A stretch of 45,798 nucleotides of DNA from Streptomyces sp. A0958 (GTDB taxonomy: Bacteria; Actinomycetota; Actinomycetes; Streptomycetales; Streptomycetaceae). Location of the stretch: positions 1-45,798 of the forward strand of contig NZ_SSBK01000044.1 of the NCBI RefSeq assembly GCF_004795035.1, read 5' to 3'. Of the stretch, positions 1 through 8,575 are shown piece by piece. The notes beneath the pieces are model-generated. The model saw nothing but the letters and a program-made list of their open reading frames with translations. It was not told where the DNA came from and did no database searches. The position numbers were made by a program, and so were the translations under genes. The first letter of the stretch is position 1, and every line of letters begins with the position of its first letter.

Positions 1-98
1 CCGGTCACCCCGGCCGGCAGCCGCCGCCCGCCGCACGCGGACCGCGCGCCGCGCGGGGGTGCGGCTCCGGCCCGGCCGGTCGCCGGCGGCTGACGCCC

Positions 99-160
99 GT
101 CGTACGTGTGGGGGCCCCGACCTTGCCCGCTTGCCCGGTCGGGGCCCCCACACGTACGAC
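99..160. terminator. Large perfect hairpin, probable bidirectional terminator
   Basis: Positions 99-122 and 137-160 are a perfect 24-bp inverted repeat with a 14-nt loop. It lies just downstream of the stop codon of the minus-strand I78-like gene, as expected for a terminator in a high-GC genome, where a U-tract is often missing. Confidence 0.75.
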
Positions 161-177
161 GGGGTTCCGCGGCGCTC

Positions 178-393
178 TCAGCCGGTCCAGCAGCGTCTGA
201 CGACGCCGCCGTCGACCTCGAAGTTGATCCGGCCGGCCTGGAACTCCATGGTGACGACCGTGCCCGGCGCGAGGGCCCGGACGGTGGACCAGCCGCGCTC
301 CCGGGCCCGCTGTTCGGCGGGCTCGGCGGCGAGCCCCACGTAGGCGCCGGTAGCGTCGTCGGGCTGGGCGGGAGGAGTCGGTAGGGGTGCCAT
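178..393 (-). CDS. I78-family peptidase inhibitor-like small protein
   Basis: A 71-residue protein, acidic near its start and ending in GRINFEVDGGVVRRCWTG. The GR(I/L)NFEVD...V..CW tail and the GWSTVR segment resemble the I78 (potato-inhibitor-like) peptidase inhibitors annotated widely in Streptomyces. That fold is stabilised by a short beta core and inhibits serine proteases, but inhibition by this protein is inference. A GTG three codons upstream (402) is an alternative start. Neither start has a well-spaced ribosome site; the ATG was chosen because homologues I remember begin MAP. No signal peptide is visible, so it probably acts in the cytoplasm. A strong hairpin follows the stop. Confidence 0.6.
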   Translation of the reverse strand: MAPLPTPPAQPDDATGAYVGLAAEPAEQRARERGWSTVRALAPGTVVTMEFQAGRINFEVDGGVVRRCWTG

Positions 394-402
394 ACCTCTC
401 AC

Positions 403-1073
403 CGTAGGCGCCCGTGCACCGCACCGGTAGCCGGGGCCGCGCCGGGGCGCACGGCATCCTCACGTTCCTCACCGGTCACACTTTTGTCACAGGATCACGA
501 CACGTCTTCCGTTCGACCGCCTTCACCCGAACGTGCGATTCACAACCGGACGCACAGTAATCACACAGCCTCGCAAACGATCATCACAGAGGGCCGTAAA
601 AGGCGGTGGCACGAGGGCGGATATACGCCTCGCGACGAGGCCGAATTCCCCGCCGGATAACGTCAAGCAAAGGCGGGCGTCGCCCGTCATTCGCTCTCCC
701 TTATCGCGCCCTTATCCCGCGGGAACGATATCCACACCATCGGACAGGCCGGCCCGCACACGCGGGACCGTATAGCGGACAACCCGCTCCCCCGTTTTCC
801 GGCGCCCGAGCGGGTACCGGTCGCGCCCGGGCGGATGTGCCCGGCCCCGGCCCCGGCCCCGGACCGCACCTCTCCCCCCGCCTCCCCGCCCCGCCCCGCC
901 GAACAGGCCCGCGCGGGCGGCTTTTTCCCGCTTTGTCGGCTGATCCCCTCCCGCTCCGCTCGACCCGGTTCGATTCCGTTCGCCTTCCCGCGTGACCCCG
1001 GCAGCGGCTCACCCGTTGTCATCTCATGAGCCGGGAACCGCCCGGCGCACGCACCGAGTTCGAGGAGCCACCC
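403..1073. other. Long intergenic region between divergent genes
   Basis: About 670 bases with no convincing gene. The stretch from about 480 to 770 is less GC-rich than its surroundings and holds AT-containing patches that could carry promoters for the flanking divergent genes. The right part (about 780-1000) is C-rich low-complexity DNA. Short open frames here lack a ribosome site and normal codon bias, so none is called. Confidence 0.5.
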
Positions 1074-1856
1074 GTGCCGCGCATGCTCGACGTCAGCGAG
1101 GACGTACGCGCCGAGATCGGCGACGCCGAAGCCGACCGGCTGCTCGTCGGCGACAACGCCCCGGGCAGTTACGACTGCACCTCCTGCCGCACCCCCGGCG
1201 ACTCCGAGCAGGAGCGCACCAGCACGGTGCTGTTCGTCGGCGACGAGACCGCGGTCCTCGCCTTCGCGCACGCCAGCTGCATCCCCTCGCAGGTCGTCCA
1301 GGTCGCCGAGGAGCAGCTTCAGGGGGCCGTCCGCAGCATCACCGGCGGCGAGCAGGCGGAACCGGCCCGGATCAGCCCCCAGCAGGCCGTCCTCGGGATC
1401 ACCAGCGGCCTCGTCCTGATCGACGACGAGCTGCACCCCGCCCTGGTGGTCGAGCCGACCGGGGCGATCGCCCGTCCCGGCACGGACGGCAGCGACGGCG
1501 ACCAGTTCCTCCAGCTGCTCCTGGAACAGGGCTTCCACCCGGTCAACCGCATGGACCAGGCGCCCGAGGTGCTGCACGGCTGGTCGATCCTGCTCGCCAT
1601 GGGCCAGCTGCACGCCGTGCTCCAGCCGGGTACGGGGGGCGGTGCCCCGGTGGCCTGGTGGCAGGCGCACGCGCCCCTCCAGGTCACCGAGGGCTGGCGG
1701 ACCGCTGTCAACAAGTCGCAGACCGTGCTGGTCTACGCCGCTCCGGCGGGCTCGATCGGCCAGCAGCCCCGCGAGGACCTGCTGCGCGACGCGCTGGAGA
1801 AGGCCTCGGCCGACGGGCTGCTGGTCGCCGCGGCCATGCCGCTGGCCGGGACCTGA
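1074..1856 (+). CDS. Conserved actinobacterial protein with CxxC/HxxC pattern, unknown function
   Basis: A 260-residue protein that I recognise only as a conserved streptomycete hypothetical. The GTG start was chosen because GAGGAG (1062-1067) sits 6 nt upstream; an in-frame ATG at 1026 has no ribosome site. Near the N-terminus, C35-x-x-C38 is followed by H66-x-x-C69, a spacing that could bind a structural zinc (inference). The rest is alpha/beta in character with no membrane segment or recognisable catalytic motif. It is the only plus-strand gene with a clear ribosome site in this part of the window and is followed by another unknown protein on the same strand, so the two could be co-transcribed. 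Confidence 0.7.
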   Translation: MPRMLDVSEDVRAEIGDAEADRLLVGDNAPGSYDCTSCRTPGDSEQERTSTVLFVGDETAVLAFAHASCIPSQVVQVAEEQLQGAVRSITGGEQAEPARISPQQAVLGITSGLVLIDDELHPALVVEPTGAIARPGTDGSDGDQFLQLLLEQGFHPVNRMDQAPEVLHGWSILLAMGQLHAVLQPGTGGGAPVAWWQAHAPLQVTEGWRTAVNKSQTVLVYAAPAGSIGQQPREDLLRDALEKASADGLLVAAAMPLAGT

Positions 1857-1883
1857 CCGTGCCCGCGCATCCGGCGCACCGCA

Positions 1884-1902
1884 GGGGAACAGCTGTTTCC
1901 CC
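1884..1902. other. Short near-palindromic hairpin between two plus-strand genes
   Basis: GGGGAA and TTCCCC surround a 7-base centre. It is a weak hairpin 28 nt after the stop of the upstream gene and may be a partial terminator or an mRNA processing structure. The call rests only on symmetry. Confidence 0.3.
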
Positions 1903-1960
1903 GACGGGTGTTTCTCCGGCGGGCCCGCATCCGACGGCCGACGGGGTCGTTGGCACCTAC

Positions 1961-2359
1961 GTGCACTCATACGACCCCTCCCACCAGCGTCCGAGCCCGA
2001 TCCCTGCCATGCGTCCCTCGCAGGACCCATCGGGCGGCCCGTCCCAGACCCCGATCTACGACGCGCTGTACTCCGAGTACCGCCGGTCGTTCCGGGCGCT
2101 GCCGGGCGACCGGACCGGCGAGGAGAGTCTGGATCTCCAGGCCTTCGCCACCGGCCTCTTCGGCTCGCGCGCCCCGCTGCGCGGGCACTCGGGCCACTCC
2201 GCGCCCGGCGGTGCGGTCACGACCGGCGCGGGTTCCGCGGGGGGCGACCACAGCGGCGCGGGCGCACGCTCCGGTGGTCTCGGCAGCTGGCAGCGGGTGG
2301 GACGGCACGCGGGGCGCGGCCGGCCCGCGGCGCTGCCGCCGGGCTCGCGGGACGCCTGA
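1961..2359 (+). CDS. Small conserved hypothetical protein, likely disordered C-terminus
   Basis: A 132-residue protein from a GTG start; an ATG at 2009 is an alternative (116 residues). Neither has a strong ribosome site. The central part (YDALYSEYRRSFRALPGD, about residues 31-48) is the recognisable conserved core of a streptomycete family of unknown function. The C-terminal half is Gly/Ser/Ala/Arg-rich and probably unstructured. Third-position GC bias supports coding in this frame, and a near-perfect 27-bp hairpin terminator follows at once, supporting a real plus-strand transcript end. No function is assigned. Confidence 0.6.
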   Translation: MHSYDPSHQRPSPIPAMRPSQDPSGGPSQTPIYDALYSEYRRSFRALPGDRTGEESLDLQAFATGLFGSRAPLRGHSGHSAPGGAVTTGAGSAGGDHSGAGARSGGLGSWQRVGRHAGRGRPAALPPGSRDA

Positions 2360-2365
2360 CCGCCC

Positions 2366-2420
2366 GCACGACGCAGCCCCGGACCGCTCGGTGACCGAGC
2401 GGTCCGGGGCTGCGTCGTGC
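2366..2420. terminator. Strong bidirectional terminator hairpin
   Basis: Positions 2366-2392 and 2394-2420 are a perfect 27-bp inverted repeat with almost no loop. It lies between the end of a plus-strand gene (2359) and the end of der on the minus strand (2485), so it can stop transcription from both sides. Confidence 0.85.
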
Positions 2421-2484
2421 GCGTACGCGGGGCCGGGCCCCCGGCGGCGCGTACGCGGGCCGGGCCCCCGGCGGTGTCCCGCCC

Positions 2485-3954
2485 CTACTTCTTGCGGCCG
2501 CGCTTCTCGCGGACCCGCACCGAGATGTGGATCGGGGTGCCCTCGAAGCCGAACTCCTCGCGCAGGCGGCGCTCCACGAAGCGCCGGTAGCCGTGCTCCA
2601 GGAAGCCGGAGGCGAAGAGCACGAAGCGCGGCGGCTTGGTGCCCGCCTGGGTGCCGAAGAGGATGCGGGGCTGCTTGCCGCCGCGGACCGGGTGCGGGTG
2701 GGCGGCGACGATCTCGCCGAGGAAGGCGTTCAGCCGGCCCGTCGGAACCCGGGTCTCCCAGCCGTCGAGCGCGGTCTCGATCGCCGGGACCAGCTTCTCC
2801 ATGTGGCGGCCGGTGAGGGCCGAGACGTTGACCCGCGGGGCCCACTCGACCTGCGCGAGCTCCGTCTCGATCTCGCGCTCCAGGTAGTAGCGGCGCTCCT
2901 CGTCCAGTGTGTCCCACTTGTTGAAGGCGAGCACGACGGCGCGGCCCGCCTCCACGGCCATGGTGACGATGCGCTGGTCCTGGACGCTGATCGACTCGCT
3001 GGCGTCGATCAGGATCACCGCGACCTCCGCCTTCTCCAGGGCGGCGGCCGTACGCAGCGAGGCGTAGTAGTCGGCGCCCTCCTGGAGGTGGACCCGGCGC
3101 CGGATACCGGCCGTGTCGATGAACTTCCAGGTGACACCGCCGAGCTCGATCAGCTCGTCCACCGGGTCGCGGGTGGTGCCCGCCAACTCGTTGACGACGA
3201 CGCGGTCCTCGTTCGCCACCTTGTTCAGCAGGGAGGACTTGCCGACGTTCGGGCGGCCGATGAGCGCGATGCGCCGGGGGCCGCCGACGGCCGTGCCGAA
3301 GGTCTGGGCGGGCGCCTCGGGGAGGGCCTCCAGCACGGCGTCCAGCATGTCGCCGGTGCCGCGGCCGTGCAGCGAGGAAACCGGGTGCGGCTGGCCGAGG
3401 CCGAGCGACCACAGCGCGGTGGCGTCGGCCTCGCCGCTCTGTCCGTCGACCTTGTTGGCGCACAGCACGACGGGCTTGCCGGCCCGGCGCAGCAGCTTGA
3501 CGACGGCCTCGTCGGTGTCGGTGGCGCCGACGGTGGAGTCGACCACGAAGACGACCGCGTCGGCCGTCTCGATCGCGTACTCGGCCTGGGCTGCGACGGA
3601 GGCGTCCAGACCGAGGACGTCCTGCTCCCAGCCGCCGGTGTCGACGACCTTGAAGCGGCGTCCGGCCCACTCGGCCTCGTAGGTGACGCGGTCGCGGGTG
3701 ACGCCCGGCTTGTCCTGGACGACGGCCTCGCGGCGGCCGATGATCCGGTTCACGAGGGTCGACTTGCCGACGTTGGGGCGGCCGACGACGGCGAGGACGG
3801 GAAGCGGTCCGTGACCGGCCTCACCGATCGCACCCTCGACGTCCTCGGGGTCGAACCCCTCCTGCGCGGCGAGCTCCATGAACTCCGCGTACTCGGCATC
3901 GCCAAGCTCTCCGTGCTCGTGGTCCGAGCCGCCGGAGTGAATCTGGTCGTTCAT
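2485..3954 (-). CDS. der: GTPase Der (EngA), ribosome assembly
   Basis: A 489-residue protein with the double-GTPase layout unique to Der. It has an acidic N-terminal extension of about 50 residues and a first G domain with P-loop GRPNVGKS (58-65), a DTGG switch region and NKVDG. A second G domain follows with an identical GRPNVGKS, DTAG and NKWD. The C-terminal KH-like domain ends in KKRGRKK-type basic residues. Der binds the 50S precursor and is essential for large-subunit maturation. The ATG at 3954 was preferred to an upstream in-frame ATG because AGAGGA lies 9 nt before it. It is followed upstream on the minus strand by plsC and cmk in the usual actinobacterial order. Confidence 0.95.
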   Translation of the reverse strand: MNDQIHSGGSDHEHGELGDAEYAEFMELAAQEGFDPEDVEGAIGEAGHGPLPVLAVVGRPNVGKSTLVNRIIGRREAVVQDKPGVTRDRVTYEAEWAGRRFKVVDTGGWEQDVLGLDASVAAQAEYAIETADAVVFVVDSTVGATDTDEAVVKLLRRAGKPVVLCANKVDGQSGEADATALWSLGLGQPHPVSSLHGRGTGDMLDAVLEALPEAPAQTFGTAVGGPRRIALIGRPNVGKSSLLNKVANEDRVVVNELAGTTRDPVDELIELGGVTWKFIDTAGIRRRVHLQEGADYYASLRTAAALEKAEVAVILIDASESISVQDQRIVTMAVEAGRAVVLAFNKWDTLDEERRYYLEREIETELAQVEWAPRVNVSALTGRHMEKLVPAIETALDGWETRVPTGRLNAFLGEIVAAHPHPVRGGKQPRILFGTQAGTKPPRFVLFASGFLEHGYRRFVERRLREEFGFEGTPIHISVRVREKRGRKK

Positions 3955-4018
3955 GAAGTCCGTTCCTCTTTGCATCATCATCGATGGACCACGCAGCGCG
4001 CGCTCCACTACTCAAGTC

Positions 4019-4681
4019 TTACCCGGTGCGCCCGGTGAGGCGCCCGGCGTGCTCCAGGTGGCCGGTCAGCCGGGCCCGGATGCGCAGCGTGGCCTCGTCG
4101 AGCGCCTTACGCGTACGCCTGCCGCTGCCGTCGCCCGCCTGGAAGGCTTCGCCGAAGACGACGTCCACCCGGCTGCGCAGCGGCGGTAGTGCCGATATCA
4201 ACCGTCCGCGGCGCTCGGTGCTTCCCAGTACGGCCACGGGCACGATCGGCGCGCCGCTGCGCACCGCGAAGTACGCGAGCCCGGCGCGCAGCGAGGCGAA
4301 GTCTCCGTCGCCCCGGGTGCCCTCGGGGAAGATCCCGAGCACCCCGCCGTCCTCCAGCACGCCGAGCGCGTGGGTGATGGCGGTGCGGTCGGCGGTCGTA
4401 CGGTCCACCTTCAGCTGCCCGATTCCGCGCAGGAACGGGTCCAGGGGGCCGACGAACGCCTCTTTCTTGATCAGGAAGTGGACGGGCCGGGGCGCGGTGC
4501 CCATCAGCATCGGCCCGTCGATGTTGTGCGAGTGGTTCACCGCGAGTATGACGGGTCCGGAGGCGGGGACCCGCCAGGCGCCGAGGACACGGGGCCTGAA
4601 GAGGCCGTACATCAGTCCGATCCCGATGCCGCGCCCGACCGCCGCTCCGCGCGGCGAGGGCACGCCCGTGGCGTCGGTCAC
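4019..4681 (-). CDS. 1-acyl-sn-glycerol-3-phosphate acyltransferase family protein
   Basis: A 220-residue PlsC-family enzyme. The NHSHNID sequence is the catalytic HX4D motif and FPEGTR is the phosphate-binding motif III. Family members transfer an acyl group to lysophosphatidic acid at the inner face of the membrane in phospholipid synthesis; the exact acceptor here is not shown. A hydrophobic stretch (IGIGLMYGLFRPRVLGAW) near the N-terminus could anchor it. The GTG start overlaps the stop of cmk by 3 nt (GTGA), so translation is probably coupled. Der-PlsC-Cmk is a conserved trio. Confidence 0.9.
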   Translation of the reverse strand: MTDATGVPSPRGAAVGRGIGIGLMYGLFRPRVLGAWRVPASGPVILAVNHSHNIDGPMLMGTAPRPVHFLIKKEAFVGPLDPFLRGIGQLKVDRTTADRTAITHALGVLEDGGVLGIFPEGTRGDGDFASLRAGLAYFAVRSGAPIVPVAVLGSTERRGRLISALPPLRSRVDVVFGEAFQAGDGSGRRTRKALDEATLRIRARLTGHLEHAGRLTGRTG

Positions 4682-5382
4682 TTCGCGGCCCGCTTCTCCC
4701 CGACGAGGGTGACGACGCACTCGATGACCTGCTGGAGCGTCAGCTCGGTGGTGTCCACCTCGACCGCGTCGTCCGCCTTGGCGAGCGGCGAGGTCTTGCG
4801 GCCGGAGTCGGCGGCGTCCCGCTTGATCAGCGCCTCCTTGGTGGCGGCGAGATCGGAGCCCTTGACCTCGCCGCTGCGGCGGGCGGCGCGGGCCTCCGGC
4901 GACGCGGTGAGGAAGATCTTGAGGTCGGCGTCGGGCAGCACGGTGGTGCCGATGTCGCGGCCCTCGACCACGATGCCCTTCTCCGCGCCCGCGGCGATGG
5001 TGCGCTGGAGCTCCGTGATCCGGGTGCGCACCTCGGGGACGGCGCTGACGGCGCTGACCTTGGAGGTGACCTCCTGGGTGCGGATCGGGCCGGAGGCGTC
5101 CTCGCCGTCGACGGTGATCGTCGGGGCGGCGGGGTCGGTGCCGGAGACGATGACCGGCTTGGCGGCGGCGGTCGCCACCTGGGCGGCGTCCTGCACGTCG
5201 ATGCCGTTGTTCAGCATCCACCAGGTGATGGCGCGGTACTGGGCGCCGGTGTCCAGGTAGCTCAGGCCGAGCTGGGCGGCGACGGCCTTGGAGGTGCTGG
5301 ACTTGCCGGTGCCGGAGGGGCCGTCGATGGCGACGATCACCGCGGCCGGGGCGGTCCGGACGGCGGCGCTTACGGTTTCCAC
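4678..5382 (-). CDS. cmk: (d)CMP kinase
   Basis: A 234-residue cytidylate kinase that phosphorylates CMP and dCMP with ATP in pyrimidine salvage and RNA turnover. The P-loop GPSGTGKSS is at residues 21-29. The conserved YLDTGAQYRA (family: YLDTGAMYRA) CMP-binding stretch and the EGRDIGTTVLPDADLKIFL segment follow. GTG 5382 was chosen because AGGAAGG lies 11 nt upstream and the length fits the family; in-frame starts up to 5490 would add a Pro-rich extension. It overlaps the downstream acyltransferase by 4 nt. Confidence 0.92.
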   Translation of the reverse strand: METVSAAVRTAPAAVIVAIDGPSGTGKSSTSKAVAAQLGLSYLDTGAQYRAITWWMLNNGIDVQDAAQVATAAAKPVIVSGTDPAAPTITVDGEDASGPIRTQEVTSKVSAVSAVPEVRTRITELQRTIAAGAEKGIVVEGRDIGTTVLPDADLKIFLTASPEARAARRSGEVKGSDLAATKEALIKRDAADSGRKTSPLAKADDAVEVDTTELTLQQVIECVVTLVGEKRAAK

Positions 5383-5503
5383 GGTGGTGGACACCTTCCT
5401 GGTGCTCGGGGCGGGCTGGACGGGACGCGTGAACCCGCCCCGCACAAGGTTACCGAGTACCGGGACGGGTCCGACCACCCCTGTGGACAACTGTGCGACG
5501 GGG

Positions 5504-6589
5504 CTACTGCCGGATCGACCAGCCCCGCTCGCTGAGGGCGGCGGCGAGGGCGGGGGCGGCGCTGGGTTCGACCATGAGCTGGACGAGGCCCGCCTGCTGG
5601 CCGGTGGCGTGCTCGATGCGCACGTCCTCGATGTTGGTCCCGGACCGTCCCGCGTCGGCGAAGATCGCGGCCAGTTCGCCGGGGCGGTCGCTGATGAGGA
5701 CGGCCACGACCTCGTACGCGGCGGGGCCGGCGCCGTGCTTGCCGGGCACCCGGACCCGGCCCGCGTTGCCCCGGCGCAGGACGTCCTGGATGCCCTCGGT
5801 GCCCGCGCGCCGCTTGTCCTCGTCGGCGGACTGGAGCCCGCGCAGCGCGGCGACGGTCTCGTCCAGGTCGGCGGCGACCCCGGCGAGGACGTCGGCGACG
5901 GGTCCGGGATTGGCGGACAGGATCTCGACCCACATCCGGGGGTCGGACGCCGCGATGCGGGTGACGTCCCGGATGCCCTGGCCGCACAGGCGCACGGCGG
6001 TCTCGTCGGCGTCCTCCAGCCGGGCGGCGACCATGGACGAGATCAGCTGCGGGGTGTGGGAGACGAGGGCGACGGCCCGGTCGTGGGCGTCGGCGTCCAT
6101 GACGACCGGGACGGCACGGCAGAGCGCGATCAGTTCGAGCGCGAGGTTGAGCACCTCGGTGTCGGTGTCCGGGGTCGGGGTGAGGACCCAGGGGCGGCCC
6201 TCGAAGAGGTCGGCGGTGGCGGCGAGCGGCCCGGAGCGCTCCTTGCCGGCCATGGGGTGGGTGCCGATGTACGGGGCGAGGTCGGCCCCCATCGCCTCCA
6301 GTTCGCGGCGCGGGCCGCCCTTGACGCTGGCGACGTCGAGGTAGCCGCGGGCGACGCCGTCCCGCATCGCTGCGGCGAGCACGGTCGCGGTGTGGGCGGG
6401 CGGTACGGCGACGATCGCCAGGTCGACGGGGCCCTCGGCGGGCTCGTCCGTACCGGCGCCGAGCGCGGCGGCGGTCCTGGCCGACTCGGGGTCGTGGTCG
6501 GCGAGGTGGACCGCGATGCCGCGGCTCGCCAGGGCGAGGGCCGCGGAGGTACCGACGAGGCCGGTTCCGATGACGACGGCGGTCCTCAC
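5504..6589 (-). CDS. tyrA: Prephenate dehydrogenase with C-terminal ACT-like domain
   Basis: A 361-residue TyrA protein that oxidatively decarboxylates prephenate to 4-hydroxyphenylpyruvate for tyrosine synthesis. The N-terminal dinucleotide fold shows VVIGTGLVGTSAALAL (residues 5-20). HPMAGKERSG is the conserved substrate-site histidine region. The last 75 residues (from about YEVVAVLISDRPGELAAIF) read as an ACT domain, suggesting allosteric control by an aromatic amino acid, as known for related TyrA proteins. The GTG start overlaps the aroH stop by 4 nt, coupling two consecutive steps from chorismate. Confidence 0.93.
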   Translation of the reverse strand: MRTAVVIGTGLVGTSAALALASRGIAVHLADHDPESARTAAALGAGTDEPAEGPVDLAIVAVPPAHTATVLAAAMRDGVARGYLDVASVKGGPRRELEAMGADLAPYIGTHPMAGKERSGPLAATADLFEGRPWVLTPTPDTDTEVLNLALELIALCRAVPVVMDADAHDRAVALVSHTPQLISSMVAARLEDADETAVRLCGQGIRDVTRIAASDPRMWVEILSANPGPVADVLAGVAADLDETVAALRGLQSADEDKRRAGTEGIQDVLRRGNAGRVRVPGKHGAGPAAYEVVAVLISDRPGELAAIFADAGRSGTNIEDVRIEHATGQQAGLVQLMVEPSAAPALAAALSERGWSIRQ

Positions 6590-6948
6590 TGGGCGATGTC
6601 CTTGCGCAGGGCGGCGGTGGCGCCGAGGTAGACGTGGTTGATCTCGGCCTTGGACAGGTACGTCTCGACGTGGGCGAGGATGCGGACCACCCGGGGCATG
6701 GCGCCCTGGATGTCGAGTTCCTGGGCGCAGATCAGCGGCACGTCGACGATGCCGATGGCGCGTGCGGCGGCGGCCGGGAAGTCGCTGTGCAGGTCGGGGG
6801 TGGCCGTGAACCAGATGCTGATCAGGTCGTCCGCGACGAAGTCGTTCCGTTCCAGGACGGCGGTGAGCAGCGCGCTGACCTGCTCGTCCATGTGTCCGGC
6901 CTCGTCCCGCTCCAGCTGGACAGCCCCGCGGACCGCTCGTACCGCCAC
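6586..6948 (-). CDS. aroH: Chorismate mutase, AroH class
   Basis: A 120-residue monofunctional chorismate mutase that converts chorismate to prephenate, feeding the adjacent TyrA. By alignment from memory with the Bacillus subtilis enzyme, R7, E77, R89 and Y107 correspond to the catalytic R7, E78, R90 and Y108. The segments TATPDLHSDFPAAAAR and ICAQELDIQGAMPR are family hallmarks. The GTG start has AAGGAG 7 nt upstream. It is the first gene of the aroH-tyrA pair. Confidence 0.93.
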   Translation of the reverse strand: MAVRAVRGAVQLERDEAGHMDEQVSALLTAVLERNDFVADDLISIWFTATPDLHSDFPAAAARAIGIVDVPLICAQELDIQGAMPRVVRILAHVETYLSKAEINHVYLGATAALRKDIAQ

Positions 6949-7075
6949 GTTCGTGCTCCTTGCTCGTCCTACCGCTTCGTGCGCTTGTGCTTCAGCGTAG
7001 AGGGGCCGCGGGGTCCCCCGCCGGGCCGCTCTGTCCGTGAGACGCGGCCGGCGGCCCTCGCGTACCCTCCCCCGC

Positions 7076-7792
7076 ATGAACACCCCCGCCGACGAGGACC
7101 TGGTGCGCGGCCACACCGTGTACTCCTGTGTGATGGGATCGCGCGCCTTCGGTCTCGCGACGGAGGACAGCGACACCGACCGGCGTGGCGTGTACCTGGC
7201 TCCGACCCCGCTGTTCTGGCGCTTCGACAAGCCGCCCGCCCATGTCGAGGGCCCGGCCGACGAGCAGTTCTCCTGGGAGCTGGAGCGCTTCTGCGAGCTG
7301 GCTCTGCGGGCCAACCCCAATGCGCTGGAGTGCCTGCACTCGCCCCTGGTCGAGCGGATCGACGCGACCGGCCGGGAACTCGTCTCCCTGCGCGGGGCGT
7401 TCCTCTCCCGCCGCGCCCAGGAGACGTTCGTACGCTACGCGCTGGGCCAGCGCCGCAAGCTGGAGGCGGACGTCCGCCAGTACGGGGCCCCGCGCTGGAA
7501 GCACGCCATGCACCTGCTGCGGCTGCTGGCCAGCAGCCGCGACCTCCTGCGCACCGGCGAGCTCACGATCGAGGTGGGCCCGGCCCGCGAGGACCTGCTC
7601 GCGGTCAAGCGGGGCGAGGTGCCCTGGCCCGAGGTGGAACGCCGCATGACCCGCCTGGCCACCCAGAACGACGAGGCGGCCGCCACCACCCCCCTCCCAC
7701 CCGAACCGGACCGCCCCCGCGTCCAGGACTTCCTGATCCGCGCCCGCCGCGCGTCGGCCCTGGCGGCGGACGGGGGGACGTCAGCCGGCTGA
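7076..7792 (+). CDS. DNA polymerase beta-superfamily nucleotidyltransferase (COG3541-like)
   Basis: A 238-residue predicted nucleotidyltransferase. G21-S22 with the downstream DSDTDRRG (D33, D35) is the GS...D-x-D metal and nucleotide-binding signature of the pol-beta fold. WELERFCELALRANPNALECLHSP is the helix expected in COG3541 proteins, where it may carry a third acidic residue. The substrate is unknown. Its 3' end overlaps by 12 bp the 3' end of a second nucleotidyltransferase on the opposite strand (7781-8572), which belongs to an NAD/ADP-ribose operon. No membrane segments are present. The ATG is the only sensible start. Confidence 0.8.
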   Translation: MNTPADEDLVRGHTVYSCVMGSRAFGLATEDSDTDRRGVYLAPTPLFWRFDKPPAHVEGPADEQFSWELERFCELALRANPNALECLHSPLVERIDATGRELVSLRGAFLSRRAQETFVRYALGQRRKLEADVRQYGAPRWKHAMHLLRLLASSRDLLRTGELTIEVGPAREDLLAVKRGEVPWPEVERRMTRLATQNDEAAATTPLPPEPDRPRVQDFLIRARRASALAADGGTSAG

Positions 7793-8572
7793 GGCCGCGC
7801 CGAGCCGGGCGCGCACCACCAGGTCGTGGAGCGCGTCGAAGCCGCCGGGCCGGTCCGGGAGCGCCGACGACTCCTGCGCCGCGCCGAGGACCCGGTGCAG
7901 CGACTCGACGTCCCGGGCCACCGCCGCCTTCTCGACCCCGTCCGCGCCCCGGTGCTCCGCCTCGGCCTTGGCCGCGATCAGACCGGGGAGGTAGGCGGGC
8001 GTCGGCACATGGGTGAGGAGCGTCGGCAGATGGGCCAGCACCTCGCCGCTGCGCATCAGGTGGATGCCGGTGAGCAGCGCCCGGAAGGTGTAGAGCAGCG
8101 GCTTGAGCTCGCCGGTCCGCTCGAAGAGCCGCCACTGGGTGTTGGCGAAACCCCGGTAATGGTGGGCGTGGTTGCGGGTGAGGACGTCCGGTGCGAGGGA
8201 GATCAGTTCGGTGTGCAGCGCGGTCGTGTGCACGACCAGCGGCGAGAGCAACTGCTCCAGCACATAGCCGTTGGGCTTCAGCATCAGCCGGACGAACTTG
8301 CGCAGATCATGGGTGACGAGGTCCATCTCCACCCCGTCCCGGTCCCACATCCGCGAGCTGGTCTCCTCGGGCTCATGGAGCCCGAGGAGGTCCTCGGCGG
8401 GCAGCAGATGGACCCCGCGCAGGTCCACGTCCGAGTCCCGGGACGGGAACCCGTACAGATGGGCCCCGGAGACCGTGGCGAACGGCAGCGGGTGGCGTTC
8501 CCCGGCGAGGACCGGGCCGAGGTCGGTGACCGGCAGACCGGCCTCATGGAGGAGTGTGGCGTGCGAAGGCAT
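7781..8572 (-). CDS. DNA polymerase beta-superfamily nucleotidyltransferase (COG3541-like)
   Basis: A 263-residue relative of the convergent neighbour. The signature is SGAHLYG (35-41) followed by DSDVDLRG with D48 and D50. LVTHDLRKFVRLMLKPNGYVLEQLLSP matches the downstream helical region seen in the partner (ALRANPNALECLHSP). The two proteins share family features but are clearly diverged. It is the last gene of the pnuC-nadR-nrtR-ADP-ribosylglycohydrolase operon, starting 3 nt after the stop of the glycohydrolase, so it is likely co-translated. A role in nucleotidyl transfer to RNA, protein or a small molecule cannot be decided from sequence. Confidence 0.8.
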   Translation of the reverse strand: MPSHATLLHEAGLPVTDLGPVLAGERHPLPFATVSGAHLYGFPSRDSDVDLRGVHLLPAEDLLGLHEPEETSSRMWDRDGVEMDLVTHDLRKFVRLMLKPNGYVLEQLLSPLVVHTTALHTELISLAPDVLTRNHAHHYRGFANTQWRLFERTGELKPLLYTFRALLTGIHLMRSGEVLAHLPTLLTHVPTPAYLPGLIAAKAEAEHRGADGVEKAAVARDVESLHRVLGAAQESSALPDRPGGFDALHDLVVRARLGAASAG

Positions 8573-8575
8573 GGC

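Noticed and set aside
908..925. Terminator-like GCCCG/CGGGC with a T-run
   Set aside because: Only 5-6 bp and not downstream of any plus-strand gene.
533..995. Plus-strand open frames upstream of the 1074 gene
   Set aside because: No ribosome site, no family signature and a codon bias unlike neighbours; overlapping frames are all equally open.
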